Notes under the pieces: model-generated
Seen by the model: only the letters and a program-made list of their open reading frames with translations
Database searches by the model: none
Told to the model about the DNA's origin: nothing
Assembly (NCBI GenBank): GCA_037139195.1
Contig: JBAXGW010000055.1
Location: 1 to 29,853 of the forward strand
From: JBAXGW01 sp037139195
GTDB taxonomy: Bacteria > Bacteroidota > Bacteroidia > Bacteroidales > JAHJDW01
DNA: 29,853 nt
Reading direction: 5' to 3'
Shown: one piece after another, positions 7,966 to 14,830 of the stretch
How the letters are laid out: each line of letters starts with the position of its first letter
How positions within the stretch are numbered: the stretch's first letter is position 1
Position numbers and translations under genes: made by a program

Positions 7966-9134
7966 TTCTTCTCATATTTTTGATAAATGACATCTAAAGC
8001 CCTAGCAACAGCTGAATAACTGTAACGCTCGTCGGCATCTTTTTTAATTTGCTCTTTATTGTATGTTTTATAGTTTTCAATCATTTTTAGCAGTGCATTG
8101 CTAAATTCTACTTCATTATTTGGAGAGACTAGAATTCCATTGTTTTCATTAATTATTTCCGATATGCCACCCACATTTGTAGAAACCACAGGCACTCCAC
8201 AAGCCAAAGATTCAATTAAAACGCAAGGTAAATTTTCATAATTGCTTGATAGCACAAAAAAACTTCCAGCTTTTAATACTTCTGCTACTTCATCTGTTTT
8301 AAGAACACCATGAAAAACAATACTTTGATCTAATTTCAACTCTTTAATAAAATCCTGATATTGCTCAAAACCGCCTTCGCTAACTATATGTAATTCAATA
8401 TTTTGCTGTTTTTGTTTTGCATTATAAAAGGACTGCAATAATAATCTGAAGTTCTTTTGATTTTCGTTTAACGTTGAAATATGAACAATTCGTATAAGCG
8501 AGCTATTATTTTCATTCAATTGAACAGTAAATTTTTTTGTATTTACTACATTTGGAATTATGGTATAATTTGATTTTAAACCATTTTTGATCATTGCATT
8601 TTTCAAATCCTCAGAAACAGGCAATAAACATGAAGATTTTTTTGCAATCATGCGCATGATTAGCAATTGAAATTTACTCGGCTTTTCTTTAGCATAAGAA
8701 TGGTAACCAGTCCAATGCTCTGAAATTATATAAGGGATTCTGTAAAGTAATTTATATAAAAAAGCTACTATTCCTATTGGAAAAACAACATTTGCATGAA
8801 CCAAATCGGGCTTAAAGCCATTGCTATGTAGCTTTTTAAATAAAGAAAAATAAGTAAAAATTATTTTAAGATAATTAATAAAACCTTTTAACAAGAAAAT
8901 ATCAGAGGCTTTTAAATAAACAACTTCCGAATAAAAAGGGTCAGAAGATATATCAGTCTTAGCGTTTTCTTTTAAATCATGGTCAATACAAACATGAATA
9001 AAACGAATATTGTTATTGATAGCAGCGCATTCGGCATGTTTAAATATAAAGTTTCCATTGGTTGGCTTTATATAGGTAGGATACCAGCTAGAAATAAACA
9101 ATACTTTTGAGCCCAAATCTATTTTTTTATGCAA
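7959..9134 (-). CDS. GT4-family glycosyltransferase
   Basis: A retaining GT-B glycosyltransferase of about 390 residues that transfers a sugar from a nucleotide-sugar donor at the inner face of the cytoplasmic membrane. The N-terminal acceptor domain begins KVLFISSWYPTYIKPTNGNF. The C-terminal donor domain has IIPNVVNTKKF and the family signature ENLPCVLIESLACGVPVVST followed by VGGISEII (about residues 300-335). It leads the operon, ahead of the flippase and methyltransferase genes. There is no ATG near the 5' end: TTG codons at 9134 and 9116 are possible. The promoter-like box at 9139-9132 overlaps the first, so the true start may be 9116. Confidence 0.93.
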   Translation of the reverse strand: MHKKIDLGSKVLFISSWYPTYIKPTNGNFIFKHAECAAINNNIRFIHVCIDHDLKENAKTDISSDPFYSEVVYLKASDIFLLKGFINYLKIIFTYFSLFKKLHSNGFKPDLVHANVVFPIGIVAFLYKLLYRIPYIISEHWTGYHSYAKEKPSKFQLLIMRMIAKKSSCLLPVSEDLKNAMIKNGLKSNYTIIPNVVNTKKFTVQLNENNSSLIRIVHISTLNENQKNFRLLLQSFYNAKQKQQNIELHIVSEGGFEQYQDFIKELKLDQSIVFHGVLKTDEVAEVLKAGSFFVLSSNYENLPCVLIESLACGVPVVSTNVGGISEIINENNGILVSPNNEVEFSNALLKMIENYKTYNKEQIKKDADERYSYSAVARALDVIYQKYEKKC

Positions 9135-9139
9135 ACCTA
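9132..9139 (-). promoter_or_regulatory. Candidate -7 box for the GT4/flippase/methyltransferase operon
   Basis: Read on the minus strand this is TAGGTTTG, a match to TAnnTTTG. It is the only exact match on that strand between the glycosyltransferase gene and tRNA-His. It overlaps the TTG at 9134, which argues for translation from the TTG at 9116. Confidence 0.35.
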
Positions 9140-9285
9140 CATTTTTTTTTAATACAAATCAATTGAGTTCAATGTAAAATTATTTTTCGAGGATTGGTAT
9201 AAGCAAAAACGCAATCAAATTTTGTTATTTTTGCTTTTCGGCATAAAAAAATAGATAAAAATTTTAAAATAAGAGATAATATTTC

Positions 9286-9293
9286 TATATTTG
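9286..9293 (+). promoter_or_regulatory. Candidate -7 box for tRNA-His
   Basis: TATATTTG matches TAnnTTTG and ends 17 bases before the mature tRNA. A second match, TATTTTTG, lies upstream at 9226-9233. Confidence 0.5.
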
Positions 9294-9310
9294 CACCCTC
9301 AAAACAAAAT

Positions 9311-9385
9311 GGTGGTTGTAGCTCAGTTGGTTAGAGCGCTTGATTGTGGTTCAAGAGGTCGTGGGTTCGAACCCCATCTCCCACC
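9311..9385 (+). tRNA. tRNA-His (anticodon GTG)
   Basis: A cloverleaf can be drawn: acceptor gtggttg, D arm with agctcagttggttagagc, anticodon arm cttgatt-GTG-gttcaag, T arm gtggg-ttcgaac-cccat, and 3' acceptor strand ctcccac. The extra 5' G at 9311 (G-1) facing C at 9385 is the histidine tRNA identity feature. CCA is not encoded in full (c-a-a follows). As drawn, two inner acceptor pairs (5:68 and 6:67) are pyrimidine-pyrimidine mismatches. It has its own promoter box and a strong terminator. Confidence 0.95.
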
Positions 9386-9392
9386 CAAAAAG

Positions 9393-9424
9393 ACCGTTAC
9401 TAAATTAGGTAACGGTTTTTTTTA
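9393..9424 (+). terminator. Rho-independent terminator of tRNA-His
   Basis: The stem accgttac / gtaacggt with an 8-base loop is followed directly by a run of T residues. It sits a few bases after the tRNA. Confidence 0.85.
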
Positions 9425-9427
9425 TAT

Positions 9428-9443
9428 CTTCAACTCCGCTCAG
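9428..9443 (+). repeat. Solitary half copy of the GC-rich palindromic repeat
   Basis: cttcaactccgctcag matches the left arm of the inverted repeat at 11178-11221 at 14 of 16 bases. The second arm is absent here. It lies between the tRNA terminator and the start of the next gene. Confidence 0.55.
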
Positions 9444-9476
9444 ACACCTAAAGAAAAATTAAAAAAACTAATAATT

Positions 9477-10256
9477 ATGATAGATTTAACAAAGATAAAA
9501 AGCATTAATTCTGTAATAGCAGCTTATTTCAAAAAGAACAAGAAAAAAGCTATTATTCCTGTTAAGGAGTTAATGCCAGCTTTTATTGAGGCAGGTATCT
9601 TTGTAAAAGACTTTAAAAATGGAAAACCTATTCGTGAAATATTAAGAGAATTAGACAGCACAAATCAAAGAGAACTAATTCCTTTTCTTCATTCAGAAGA
9701 AAAAGACAATAATATTTACTGGTATTTTATTCCTGCCAACGCACCTACGCCAACTACGCCTTACAAACAAGAACAAACGTTTCAATCGAAAAAAGAATTA
9801 GCCGAAATTGCCCGTTCTTTAAGCGATGAATCATACATTATAGATTTGTGCGACGAAATATTAGGACAAAAAGCTGAGCGACAAAAGAGATTCGATTTTC
9901 TTTTAGGCGATTTGCATAAAGATGGAAAATCTAGGACTAAATTGCCTGTGGATGCTTATTATTATGCTCTTAGTTTGGTTGTTGAATACAGAGAGTTTGA
10001 AGATTCAACAATCGAAACTTCTTCAAATGCCGATGAAACCAAAACAGTTAGCGGCGTTAGCAGATTGCAACAACGCAAGATATACGACAAACGAAGAGCG
10101 GCAGAACTTCCAAAACATGGCATTAAAATGATTGAAATACCGTATGAAATTTTCGATTGTAACGAGCAAAATAAAATAGTTAGGAATATTAAAGAGGATA
10201 CAAAAAAACTAACAGAACTTTTAAATAATGAGGGATTTTATTTTACATCAAAATAA
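9477..10256 (+). CDS. Hypothetical protein with a Vsr/DUF559-like endonuclease-fold C-terminus
   Basis: 259 residues, function unknown. Residues 1-90 look like a small helical, possibly DNA-binding domain (KIKSINSVIAAYF, VKELMPAFIEAGIF, PIREILRELD). A T/P-rich linker follows. From about 118 comes YIIDLCDEILGQKAERQKRFDFLLGD, then LPVDAYYYALSLVVEYRE (D159, E170) and IYDKRRAAELPKHGI (D204, R206). The order D...E...D..R...L...G resembles the PD-(D/E)XK core of Vsr/DUF559-type nucleases; the lysine position appears to hold R172. The ATG at 9477 is used because the frame upstream runs back through the terminator and tRNA. No methylase or other restriction partner is adjacent. The 3' end overlaps the convergent helix-hairpin-helix gene by 19 bases. 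The nuclease assignment is an inference by eye. Confidence 0.75.
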   Translation: MIDLTKIKSINSVIAAYFKKNKKKAIIPVKELMPAFIEAGIFVKDFKNGKPIREILRELDSTNQRELIPFLHSEEKDNNIYWYFIPANAPTPTTPYKQEQTFQSKKELAEIARSLSDESYIIDLCDEILGQKAERQKRFDFLLGDLHKDGKSRTKLPVDAYYYALSLVVEYREFEDSTIETSSNADETKTVSGVSRLQQRKIYDKRRAAELPKHGIKMIEIPYEIFDCNEQNKIVRNIKEDTKKLTELLNNEGFYFTSK

Positions 10257-11125
10257 TATCCAATTCTAACCAAATCGCTTTCGCTTATTATTCCTAAATC
10301 TACTAATTTTTTGAGACTTGAAAATGAGCCGCTCACTTTTCTGATTTTAACAATTTTGCTTGCAGTATATTTGTCGATGTATGGGTGTTTTGCAAGCGAG
10401 TCGTAAATTGCAGTATTGATATTTTTCTTTTTTATAGTACTCGAATTTACAGAAATATAAGGCAAAAACTGCATAGTTAAATTGCTATCTAATCCCCAAA
10501 TCTCAAAAAGCTGTTCTTTTTTATAAAAACCACCTAATTTATTTCGGTATTTAATAATTTTTCGAGCGGTATACCCTCCAATTCCTTTTGTTGCTGTTAA
10601 AGTTACCGAATCAGCCGAATTTAGTTCGATTATAGCTGTGCTTTTAGGTGTATATGTTTTATTTTCAGCAAAAGCTTGGGGCGCACTTGGAATAAGAATA
10701 TAAGGCTCTAGTCTGCTAAATTCCTCTTTAGATATTCCATATATTTTTGATAAATCTTCTTTCTTCCTAAAACTACCACCCTTCGATTCGAAATTAAAAA
10801 TTATTTTAATTTGCTTCTTGCTTAAACCCAGTTCTACCCATTTTCCCTCAGCCAAATTATTAGGATTGAAAAAAAACAATTCCGTTTTCGATGTTTTTAT
10901 ATCTGATATTAATGCTTCATAATTGGCTGGCGCTTCAACTTTGTTTTGTTTTGTATATTTGTTTGAATTTACTTTGCAATTCAACTCCTTTGGCAATTCT
11001 ATGGGTTTTGATTTGAATAAAAAAGGCACAATAAAAACTCTAAATAGCAAAACAATTATTAAAAGAACAAGTAAAAGTATTGTCCCGTTTTTTTGTGAGT
11101 TATTATAGTTAAAAAAAGATTTCAT
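10238..11125 (-). CDS. Membrane-anchored helix-hairpin-helix (ComEA-like) protein
   Basis: 295 residues. The start at 11125 gives MKSFFNYNNSQKNGTI, the usual beginning of this Bacteroidota family, whereas the longer frame adds nine residues without support. One membrane helix (about 15-35) follows. Three helix-hairpin-helix type segments are then seen: LGLSKKQIKIIFNFESKGGSFRKKEDLSKIYGI, TATKGIGGYTARKIIKYRNKLGGFYKKEQLFEIWGL, and the C-terminal PYIDKYTASKIVKIRKVSGSF (shown in part). These resemble the DNA-binding repeats of ComEA. A DNA-binding or uptake role at the envelope is possible but unproven for this family. It lies downstream of the flavoprotein gene on the same strand, separated by the palindromic repeat. 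Confidence 0.85.
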   Translation of the reverse strand: MKSFFNYNNSQKNGTILLLVLLIIVLLFRVFIVPFLFKSKPIELPKELNCKVNSNKYTKQNKVEAPANYEALISDIKTSKTELFFFNPNNLAEGKWVELGLSKKQIKIIFNFESKGGSFRKKEDLSKIYGISKEEFSRLEPYILIPSAPQAFAENKTYTPKSTAIIELNSADSVTLTATKGIGGYTARKIIKYRNKLGGFYKKEQLFEIWGLDSNLTMQFLPYISVNSSTIKKKNINTAIYDSLAKHPYIDKYTASKIVKIRKVSGSFSSLKKLVDLGIISESDLVRIGYYFDVK

Positions 11126-11177
11126 AGGTTTTATTAATCCATATATCCGCAAGCTATTTATTCATTTTTCTGATAGA

Positions 11178-11221
11178 CTTCGGCTCCGCTCAGTCTGCGG
11201 TCACTCTGAGCGAAGTCGAAG
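11178..11221. repeat. GC-rich REP-like palindrome
   Basis: Arms cttcggctccgctcag (11178-11193) and ctgagcgaagtcgaag (11206-11221) can pair over 16 positions with one G-T and one mismatch, around a 12-base loop. It is much richer in G+C than its surroundings and lies between two minus-strand genes. There is no T-run on either side, so it is not a classical terminator. Similar cttcg(a/g)ctccgctcag palindromes are scattered between genes in many Bacteroidota genomes. Confidence 0.7.
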
Positions 11222-11315
11222 AGTATTTACTACTAACATGTTGTAACTTCCTAATCACTATACTAAGTGCAAAGTTATTTTTTTATTTGTTATTTGCAAA
11301 CCCTGTTGCCTTGTT

Positions 11316-12539
11316 TTACATGTTACTCAACTCGTTAATTCTTGCTGCACACAAATACCCTGTACTAAAAGCAGCCTGTATATTATATCCGCCAGTATCT
11401 CCATCAATATCAAGAACTTCGCCAGCAAAAAATAAATTTTTAATAATTTTGGATTCCATTGTTTTTGAATTAACTTCATTTAGCGAAACACCTCCTGCTG
11501 TAACCATAGCAATATTGTACGATCCAACTTTGTCAATAGGTATCTTAAACTCGCACAAATTTGAAATTATAGCCATTCGCGCTTCTTTGCTAATAACAGC
11601 CATTTTAGTTTCTAAATCAATGTTGTTTTGTTTGAAAATCTGAATAATTAAACTTTCAGGAATACTAAATTTCTTTAAATAGTTTTTAGCAAGCGTTTTC
11701 CCTTGAGTTTCTGATGCTTTTACTAAATCAATTTTAAGTGCTTCGGGATTTATACCGCAAAGATTGATTTTCAATAAATCATTAACTTCAAAAAAACGAG
11801 AAAAATCTAAAATGCCTGGTCCAGATATGCCTTTGTGTGTAAAGCCAATATCGCCCGTATGCTCTCTTATTTTTTTGTTATTGCGATAAAGCGAAATTGT
11901 TTTTTGGGGCAATGAAATTCCCGAAATGTCGCTAAATGCAAAGCTATTGACAAAAACGGAAGTTAAAGCCGGCTTTATTGCCGAAATTGTGTGACCCATA
12001 TTTTTTGCAAAAGCATATCCATCACCATCTGAACCAGTTGCAGGATAAGATTTTCCGCCAGTTGCGATAACAACGACTTTGGCAAATAATTTTTGTTCTT
12101 TGGTTTCAACAATGAAATTATTATCCGAAAGCTCAATATTAATAACAGTTGTATTTGTTTTTATTTCAACATTATTTTTGATGCAGTTGTTTTCTAGCAC
12201 TTTTAAAATATCATCTGCCTTGTAGGATGCAGGAAAAATCTTATTGTTTTTATCGATTATGATTTCAATATTATTTATTGCTAAAAATGCCTTTAAATCC
12301 ATGTTTGAAAAGCGATAAAGAGCTTCTTTAATAAACTTAGAATTATCGCCATAATGCGAAAAAAAATCTTTTATTTCGCATTCATGAGTAATATTGCATT
12401 GTCCGGCACCCGAAATCAACAGCTTTTTGCCAAGTGTTTTATTCTTTTCCAACAAAAGCACCTTTTGGTTTTTAATATTAAGTGCAGCAAATAATCCTGC
12501 TGGCCCCGAACCTACAATTATTACGTCGTAATTTTTCAA
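11316..12539 (-). CDS. NAD(P)/FAD-dependent oxidoreductase, BaiN/HI0933 family
   Basis: 407-residue cytosolic flavoprotein. The FAD-binding dinucleotide fold opens the protein: YDVIIVGSGPAGLFAA (G10-x-G12-x-x-G15), then LLLEKNKTLGKKLLISGAGQCNIT, the HI0933-family signature. VVVIATGGKSYPATGSDGDGYAFA and a C-terminal AGEVLDIDGDTGGYNIQAAFSTGY complete the FAD site. The physiological substrate of most members is not known, and relatives include BaiN of bile-acid dehydroxylation. The start is TTG: an in-frame stop lies two codons upstream and the flavin motif begins at once, so this non-ATG start is well supported. The DUF2851 gene precedes it on the same strand by 40 bases. Confidence 0.93.
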   Translation of the reverse strand: MKNYDVIIVGSGPAGLFAALNIKNQKVLLLEKNKTLGKKLLISGAGQCNITHECEIKDFFSHYGDNSKFIKEALYRFSNMDLKAFLAINNIEIIIDKNNKIFPASYKADDILKVLENNCIKNNVEIKTNTTVINIELSDNNFIVETKEQKLFAKVVVIATGGKSYPATGSDGDGYAFAKNMGHTISAIKPALTSVFVNSFAFSDISGISLPQKTISLYRNNKKIREHTGDIGFTHKGISGPGILDFSRFFEVNDLLKINLCGINPEALKIDLVKASETQGKTLAKNYLKKFSIPESLIIQIFKQNNIDLETKMAVISKEARMAIISNLCEFKIPIDKVGSYNIAMVTAGGVSLNEVNSKTMESKIIKNLFFAGEVLDIDGDTGGYNIQAAFSTGYLCAARINELSNM

Positions 12540-12579
12540 ATTTTATTTAATTATAAATTTTATACATACCATCCATTCA

Positions 12580-13845
12580 CTAATCACTGTTCACTATTCT
12601 CATTCCAATTTGGCAATCGAGACATTTTTTATTCGAACAATACATGTTTTTCAATTCTATCAATGCTTGCCCTTCTAGTGCATTATTAGATTTAATATTT
12701 AGTTCTTCAAATTTATTAATTATTGAATTTTTTTCAGAAGGAATTTCTTCAAGTAGATTGATTGCATGATTTTTGAAATTTTCATCTCCATTCATTTCAC
12801 CCCAAAGAATAAGAAAAGGAGCAATGGTATTAATGCAAAAATTATTAATAACATCAGTTGTTATAGCTCTTTTAGAATATTTAGATTCTTTGCCAAATAA
12901 ATAATGAGTAGTCCAATAATCCGAAACGGAGGTGTTAAATAATTCAGAAATAACTGACAAATTTGGTTTCTCAATTATTTTAGAAAATAATTTATTAGAA
13001 TTTTCAATTAAACTAGCAAGTTGGGCTATTCTAATTGTAGGGAAATTAGCAGGTCGGGTACGAAGGAATTTCCAATTCGACGCATCCATTTCAATAAAAT
13101 TGTGTTTTTGTTTTAAATGAGTAAACTCTTTTTTTAGTTGAGCCGAATATTCGTCAACCGGGTTTTGTATTAAACCCGAAATTCCAAATAAAATAGCCTC
13201 AATTTGAAAAAGATGTTTTTTGTATTTTTCTAGAACAGAATGATGAGCAGACTTTGCTAGCATTTCAAAAGCAACTGCATTCAATTTAAAGCCTAAATTT
13301 TTTGCTAAAACTATAAAAAAAGCCTGCTCCCAATCGTTATTTGTTTGATTTAAAATCAATTGAATGTCATGCGTCTTTCGTTCAATACGTTCAACACCAA
13401 TTCTTGTAAGCCAATGAATTAAAAAAAAGTTTGAAATATTATTCTTCAGATTATTTTCACAAGGAATTTGTTGTTTACTGAAATATAAGTCGTTATACTT
13501 TTTTATAGTATTAGGACTGATTAAGTTTTTAAGTTCTAGCGTAGAGAAATTCCCCAAGTTTTCTTTACTATCATTATCAAAAACAACATGAAGAATTATA
13601 TTTGAATAATTACTTTGTTCGGAATGCTTATGCAAATTCCAATCCGATGATTTAGTATGAATTTCTATATTTCCAGCAAGAATTGTGTCATCGATTTTTA
13701 TTTTAGCATTAAAAAAATCGGGACCAGCATCAAAGTTCAAATCACCAGTTGAAATAATTGAAATATTTTCACCAGAAGTAGATTTTATATCTATTTGATT
13801 GAATAATCTGTACTTCCAAATAAACTGCAAAAAGGTCTCATTCAT
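12580..13845 (-). CDS. DUF2851 family protein
   Basis: A 421-residue conserved Bacteroidota protein of unknown function. The ATG at 13845 (MNETFLQFIWKYRLF) is the typical family start; the longer frame to 13941 adds 32 hydrophobic residues encoded across the divergent promoter region. Recognisable segments are GDLNFDAGPDFFNAKIKI near the N-terminus, EIHTKSSDW, and a cysteine-bearing C-terminus, MYCSNKKCLDCQIGMRI. The last could bind metal, which is an inference. No signal peptide is seen. It is divergent from the zapB-like/zapA genes and lies upstream of the flavoprotein gene, probably as its operon partner. Confidence 0.88.
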   Translation of the reverse strand: MNETFLQFIWKYRLFNQIDIKSTSGENISIISTGDLNFDAGPDFFNAKIKIDDTILAGNIEIHTKSSDWNLHKHSEQSNYSNIILHVVFDNDSKENLGNFSTLELKNLISPNTIKKYNDLYFSKQQIPCENNLKNNISNFFLIHWLTRIGVERIERKTHDIQLILNQTNNDWEQAFFIVLAKNLGFKLNAVAFEMLAKSAHHSVLEKYKKHLFQIEAILFGISGLIQNPVDEYSAQLKKEFTHLKQKHNFIEMDASNWKFLRTRPANFPTIRIAQLASLIENSNKLFSKIIEKPNLSVISELFNTSVSDYWTTHYLFGKESKYSKRAITTDVINNFCINTIAPFLILWGEMNGDENFKNHAINLLEEIPSEKNSIINKFEELNIKSNNALEGQALIELKNMYCSNKKCLDCQIGMRIVNSD

Positions 13846-13920
13846 AAAGTTAAATATATGAAATGCGAAAATAGTAAAATGAAATATAAAAAAAAACTTG
13901 CTAACTATGAAATGTGATTT

Positions 13921-13938
13921 TATATTTGCATATATTTG
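13921..13938 (+). promoter_or_regulatory. Tandem -7 boxes before the ZapB-like gene
   Basis: The ten-base unit tatatttgca occurs twice in succession, giving two exact TATATTTG boxes at 13921-13928 and 13931-13938. The second ends 19 bases before the ATG at 13958. This probably drives the division-protein genes, and perhaps the RNA and rny further on. Confidence 0.5.
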
Positions 13939-13957
13939 CACATTGAAATTTTTGATT

Positions 13958-14242
13958 ATGAATGATTTGTTGAAGTTACTAGAAGATCTTGATGTTCAAG
14001 CTCGTGAATTTCGTAAGGATGGTATAGCTCTAAAGGAAAGAGTTAATCAGCTTAAAGTTGAAAATGAAGAAATGACACTTAAGTTATCTGAAAAAGATGC
14101 TGAAATTACTTCGTTAAAACTACAATTGGCTGAAATTGCTGGAAAATTCGAGTTAGAAGATACAGATAAAAAGGTAATTAAATCGAAAATTCAGGATTTA
14201 GTGCGAGATATTGAAGAAACAATTAAACAGTTAAACGTCTAA
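13958..14242 (+). CDS. Small coiled-coil protein, ZapB-like candidate
   Basis: 94 residues, almost entirely predicted coiled coil: MNDLLKLLEDLDVQAREFRK, then leucine/isoleucine heptads through LKERVNQLKVENEEMTLKL and AEITSLKLQLAEIAGKF, ending DLVRDIEETIKQLNV. There is no signal peptide or membrane helix. It lies 14 bases upstream of zapA in the same direction. Size, coiled-coil nature and pairing suggest a ZapB-type partner that bridges ZapA and the Z-ring, but coiled coils are hard to assign by sequence and this is inference. The ATG at 13958 is preferred because the frame upstream covers the promoter boxes. Confidence 0.8.
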   Translation: MNDLLKLLEDLDVQAREFRKDGIALKERVNQLKVENEEMTLKLSEKDAEITSLKLQLAEIAGKFELEDTDKKVIKSKIQDLVRDIEETIKQLNV

Positions 14243-14256
14243 AACAGTAACTCCCA

Positions 14257-14535
14257 ATGGGGGAAATATCAATAAAAGTAAAAATTGCAGACAGGCCTTA
14301 TAAGTTGCTTGTTGATGCAGAAGATGAGTTAGGGATAGTAAAAGCATCTGAATTAATCGGAGCAAAGATTGATTTGTATGCTGACAAGTATGCTTACAAG
14401 GATTTTCAAGACTTGCTGGCAATGGTATTACTAGAAATAGCAGTTGAAAAAGTTAGAAACGAAAATCAGCATGTTGAATTAGAAAAACAATTAGCTGAAA
14501 AATTAAGTAGTTTAAGTGAAATTTTTACTAAATAG
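14257..14535 (+). CDS. zapA: Cell division protein ZapA
   Basis: 92-residue ZapA family protein, which binds FtsZ and bundles its protofilaments at the division site. The N-terminal globular domain (EISIKVKIADRPYKLLVDAEDE) is followed by GIVKASELIGAKIDLYADKYAYKDFQDLLAMVLLEIAVEK (residues about 28-67, shown only by its key positions L-V-A-I) and a C-terminal coiled coil with QHVELEKQLAEKLSSLSEIF that would form the antiparallel tetramer. It is followed immediately by a structured RNA and rny, an arrangement common in Bacteroidota. Confidence 0.92.
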   Translation: MGEISIKVKIADRPYKLLVDAEDELGIVKASELIGAKIDLYADKYAYKDFQDLLAMVLLEIAVEKVRNENQHVELEKQLAEKLSSLSEIFTK

Positions 14536-14580
14536 ACACGTTTAAGGTTCTTTGAACTTAAGGTTAATTCCTTATAAGAT

Positions 14581-14778
14581 ATACTCGCAAATATTCCAGA
14601 ATGTTATTTAACTTCAACAGTTTAAACATTAATGGAGACTCTCGGGAGTTGCAAAAACAGGCCGAAGCCTTAGGGTTGTTGTTTTACAACACATCGGAAG
14701 TTTGACCAAGCCTGGTTATCCTAATCATTCAATGAGAAGGAGGTTATTTTTTAGCCTCTGTGGATATTTGCGGGTTTT
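14581..14778 (+). ncRNA. ssrS: 6S-like RNA (SsrS candidate)
   Basis: A roughly 195-base stretch without an open frame. Its ends pair: ctcgcaaatattcc (14584-14597) with ggatatttgcggg (14762-14774), 12-13 pairs. Inside lies a rod-like upper arm: cagg-c (14658-14662) with gcctg (14710-14714), cga (14663-14665) with tcg (14694-14696), and a terminal hairpin gttgt-ttt-acaac (14678-14690). Large unpaired regions on both sides would form a central bubble. Long closing stem, bubble and terminal rod are the 6S architecture, and the position between zapA and rny fits; in E. coli ssrS also follows zapA. 6S RNA mimics an open promoter and sequesters housekeeping RNA polymerase. A T-run follows the closing stem. 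Exact ends are uncertain. Confidence 0.72.
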
Positions 14779-14830
14779 TTTTGTGCCCGCCTAATTAATT
14801 TAGTTTTAAAACCAAAATATATTATTAGGT

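Noticed and set aside
9291..9476. An open frame that runs through tRNA-His and its terminator into the endonuclease-like gene, adding 62 residues.
   Set aside because: The extension is encoded by the tRNA and a rho-independent terminator; the ATG at 9477 is the credible start.
9311..10256. Integrated element at tRNA-His.
   Set aside because: No integrase and no second copy of the tRNA 3' end was seen; a single gene does not make an island.
11178..11221. Terminator between the flavoprotein and helix-hairpin-helix genes.
   Set aside because: No T-run follows the stem on either strand, so it was kept as a repeat only.
14539..14562. Hairpin ttaag-g-ttc / gaacttaa after zapA as a terminator.
   Set aside because: AT-rich weak stem without a T-run; it could be processed leader sequence of the 6S-like RNA but does not support a terminator call.
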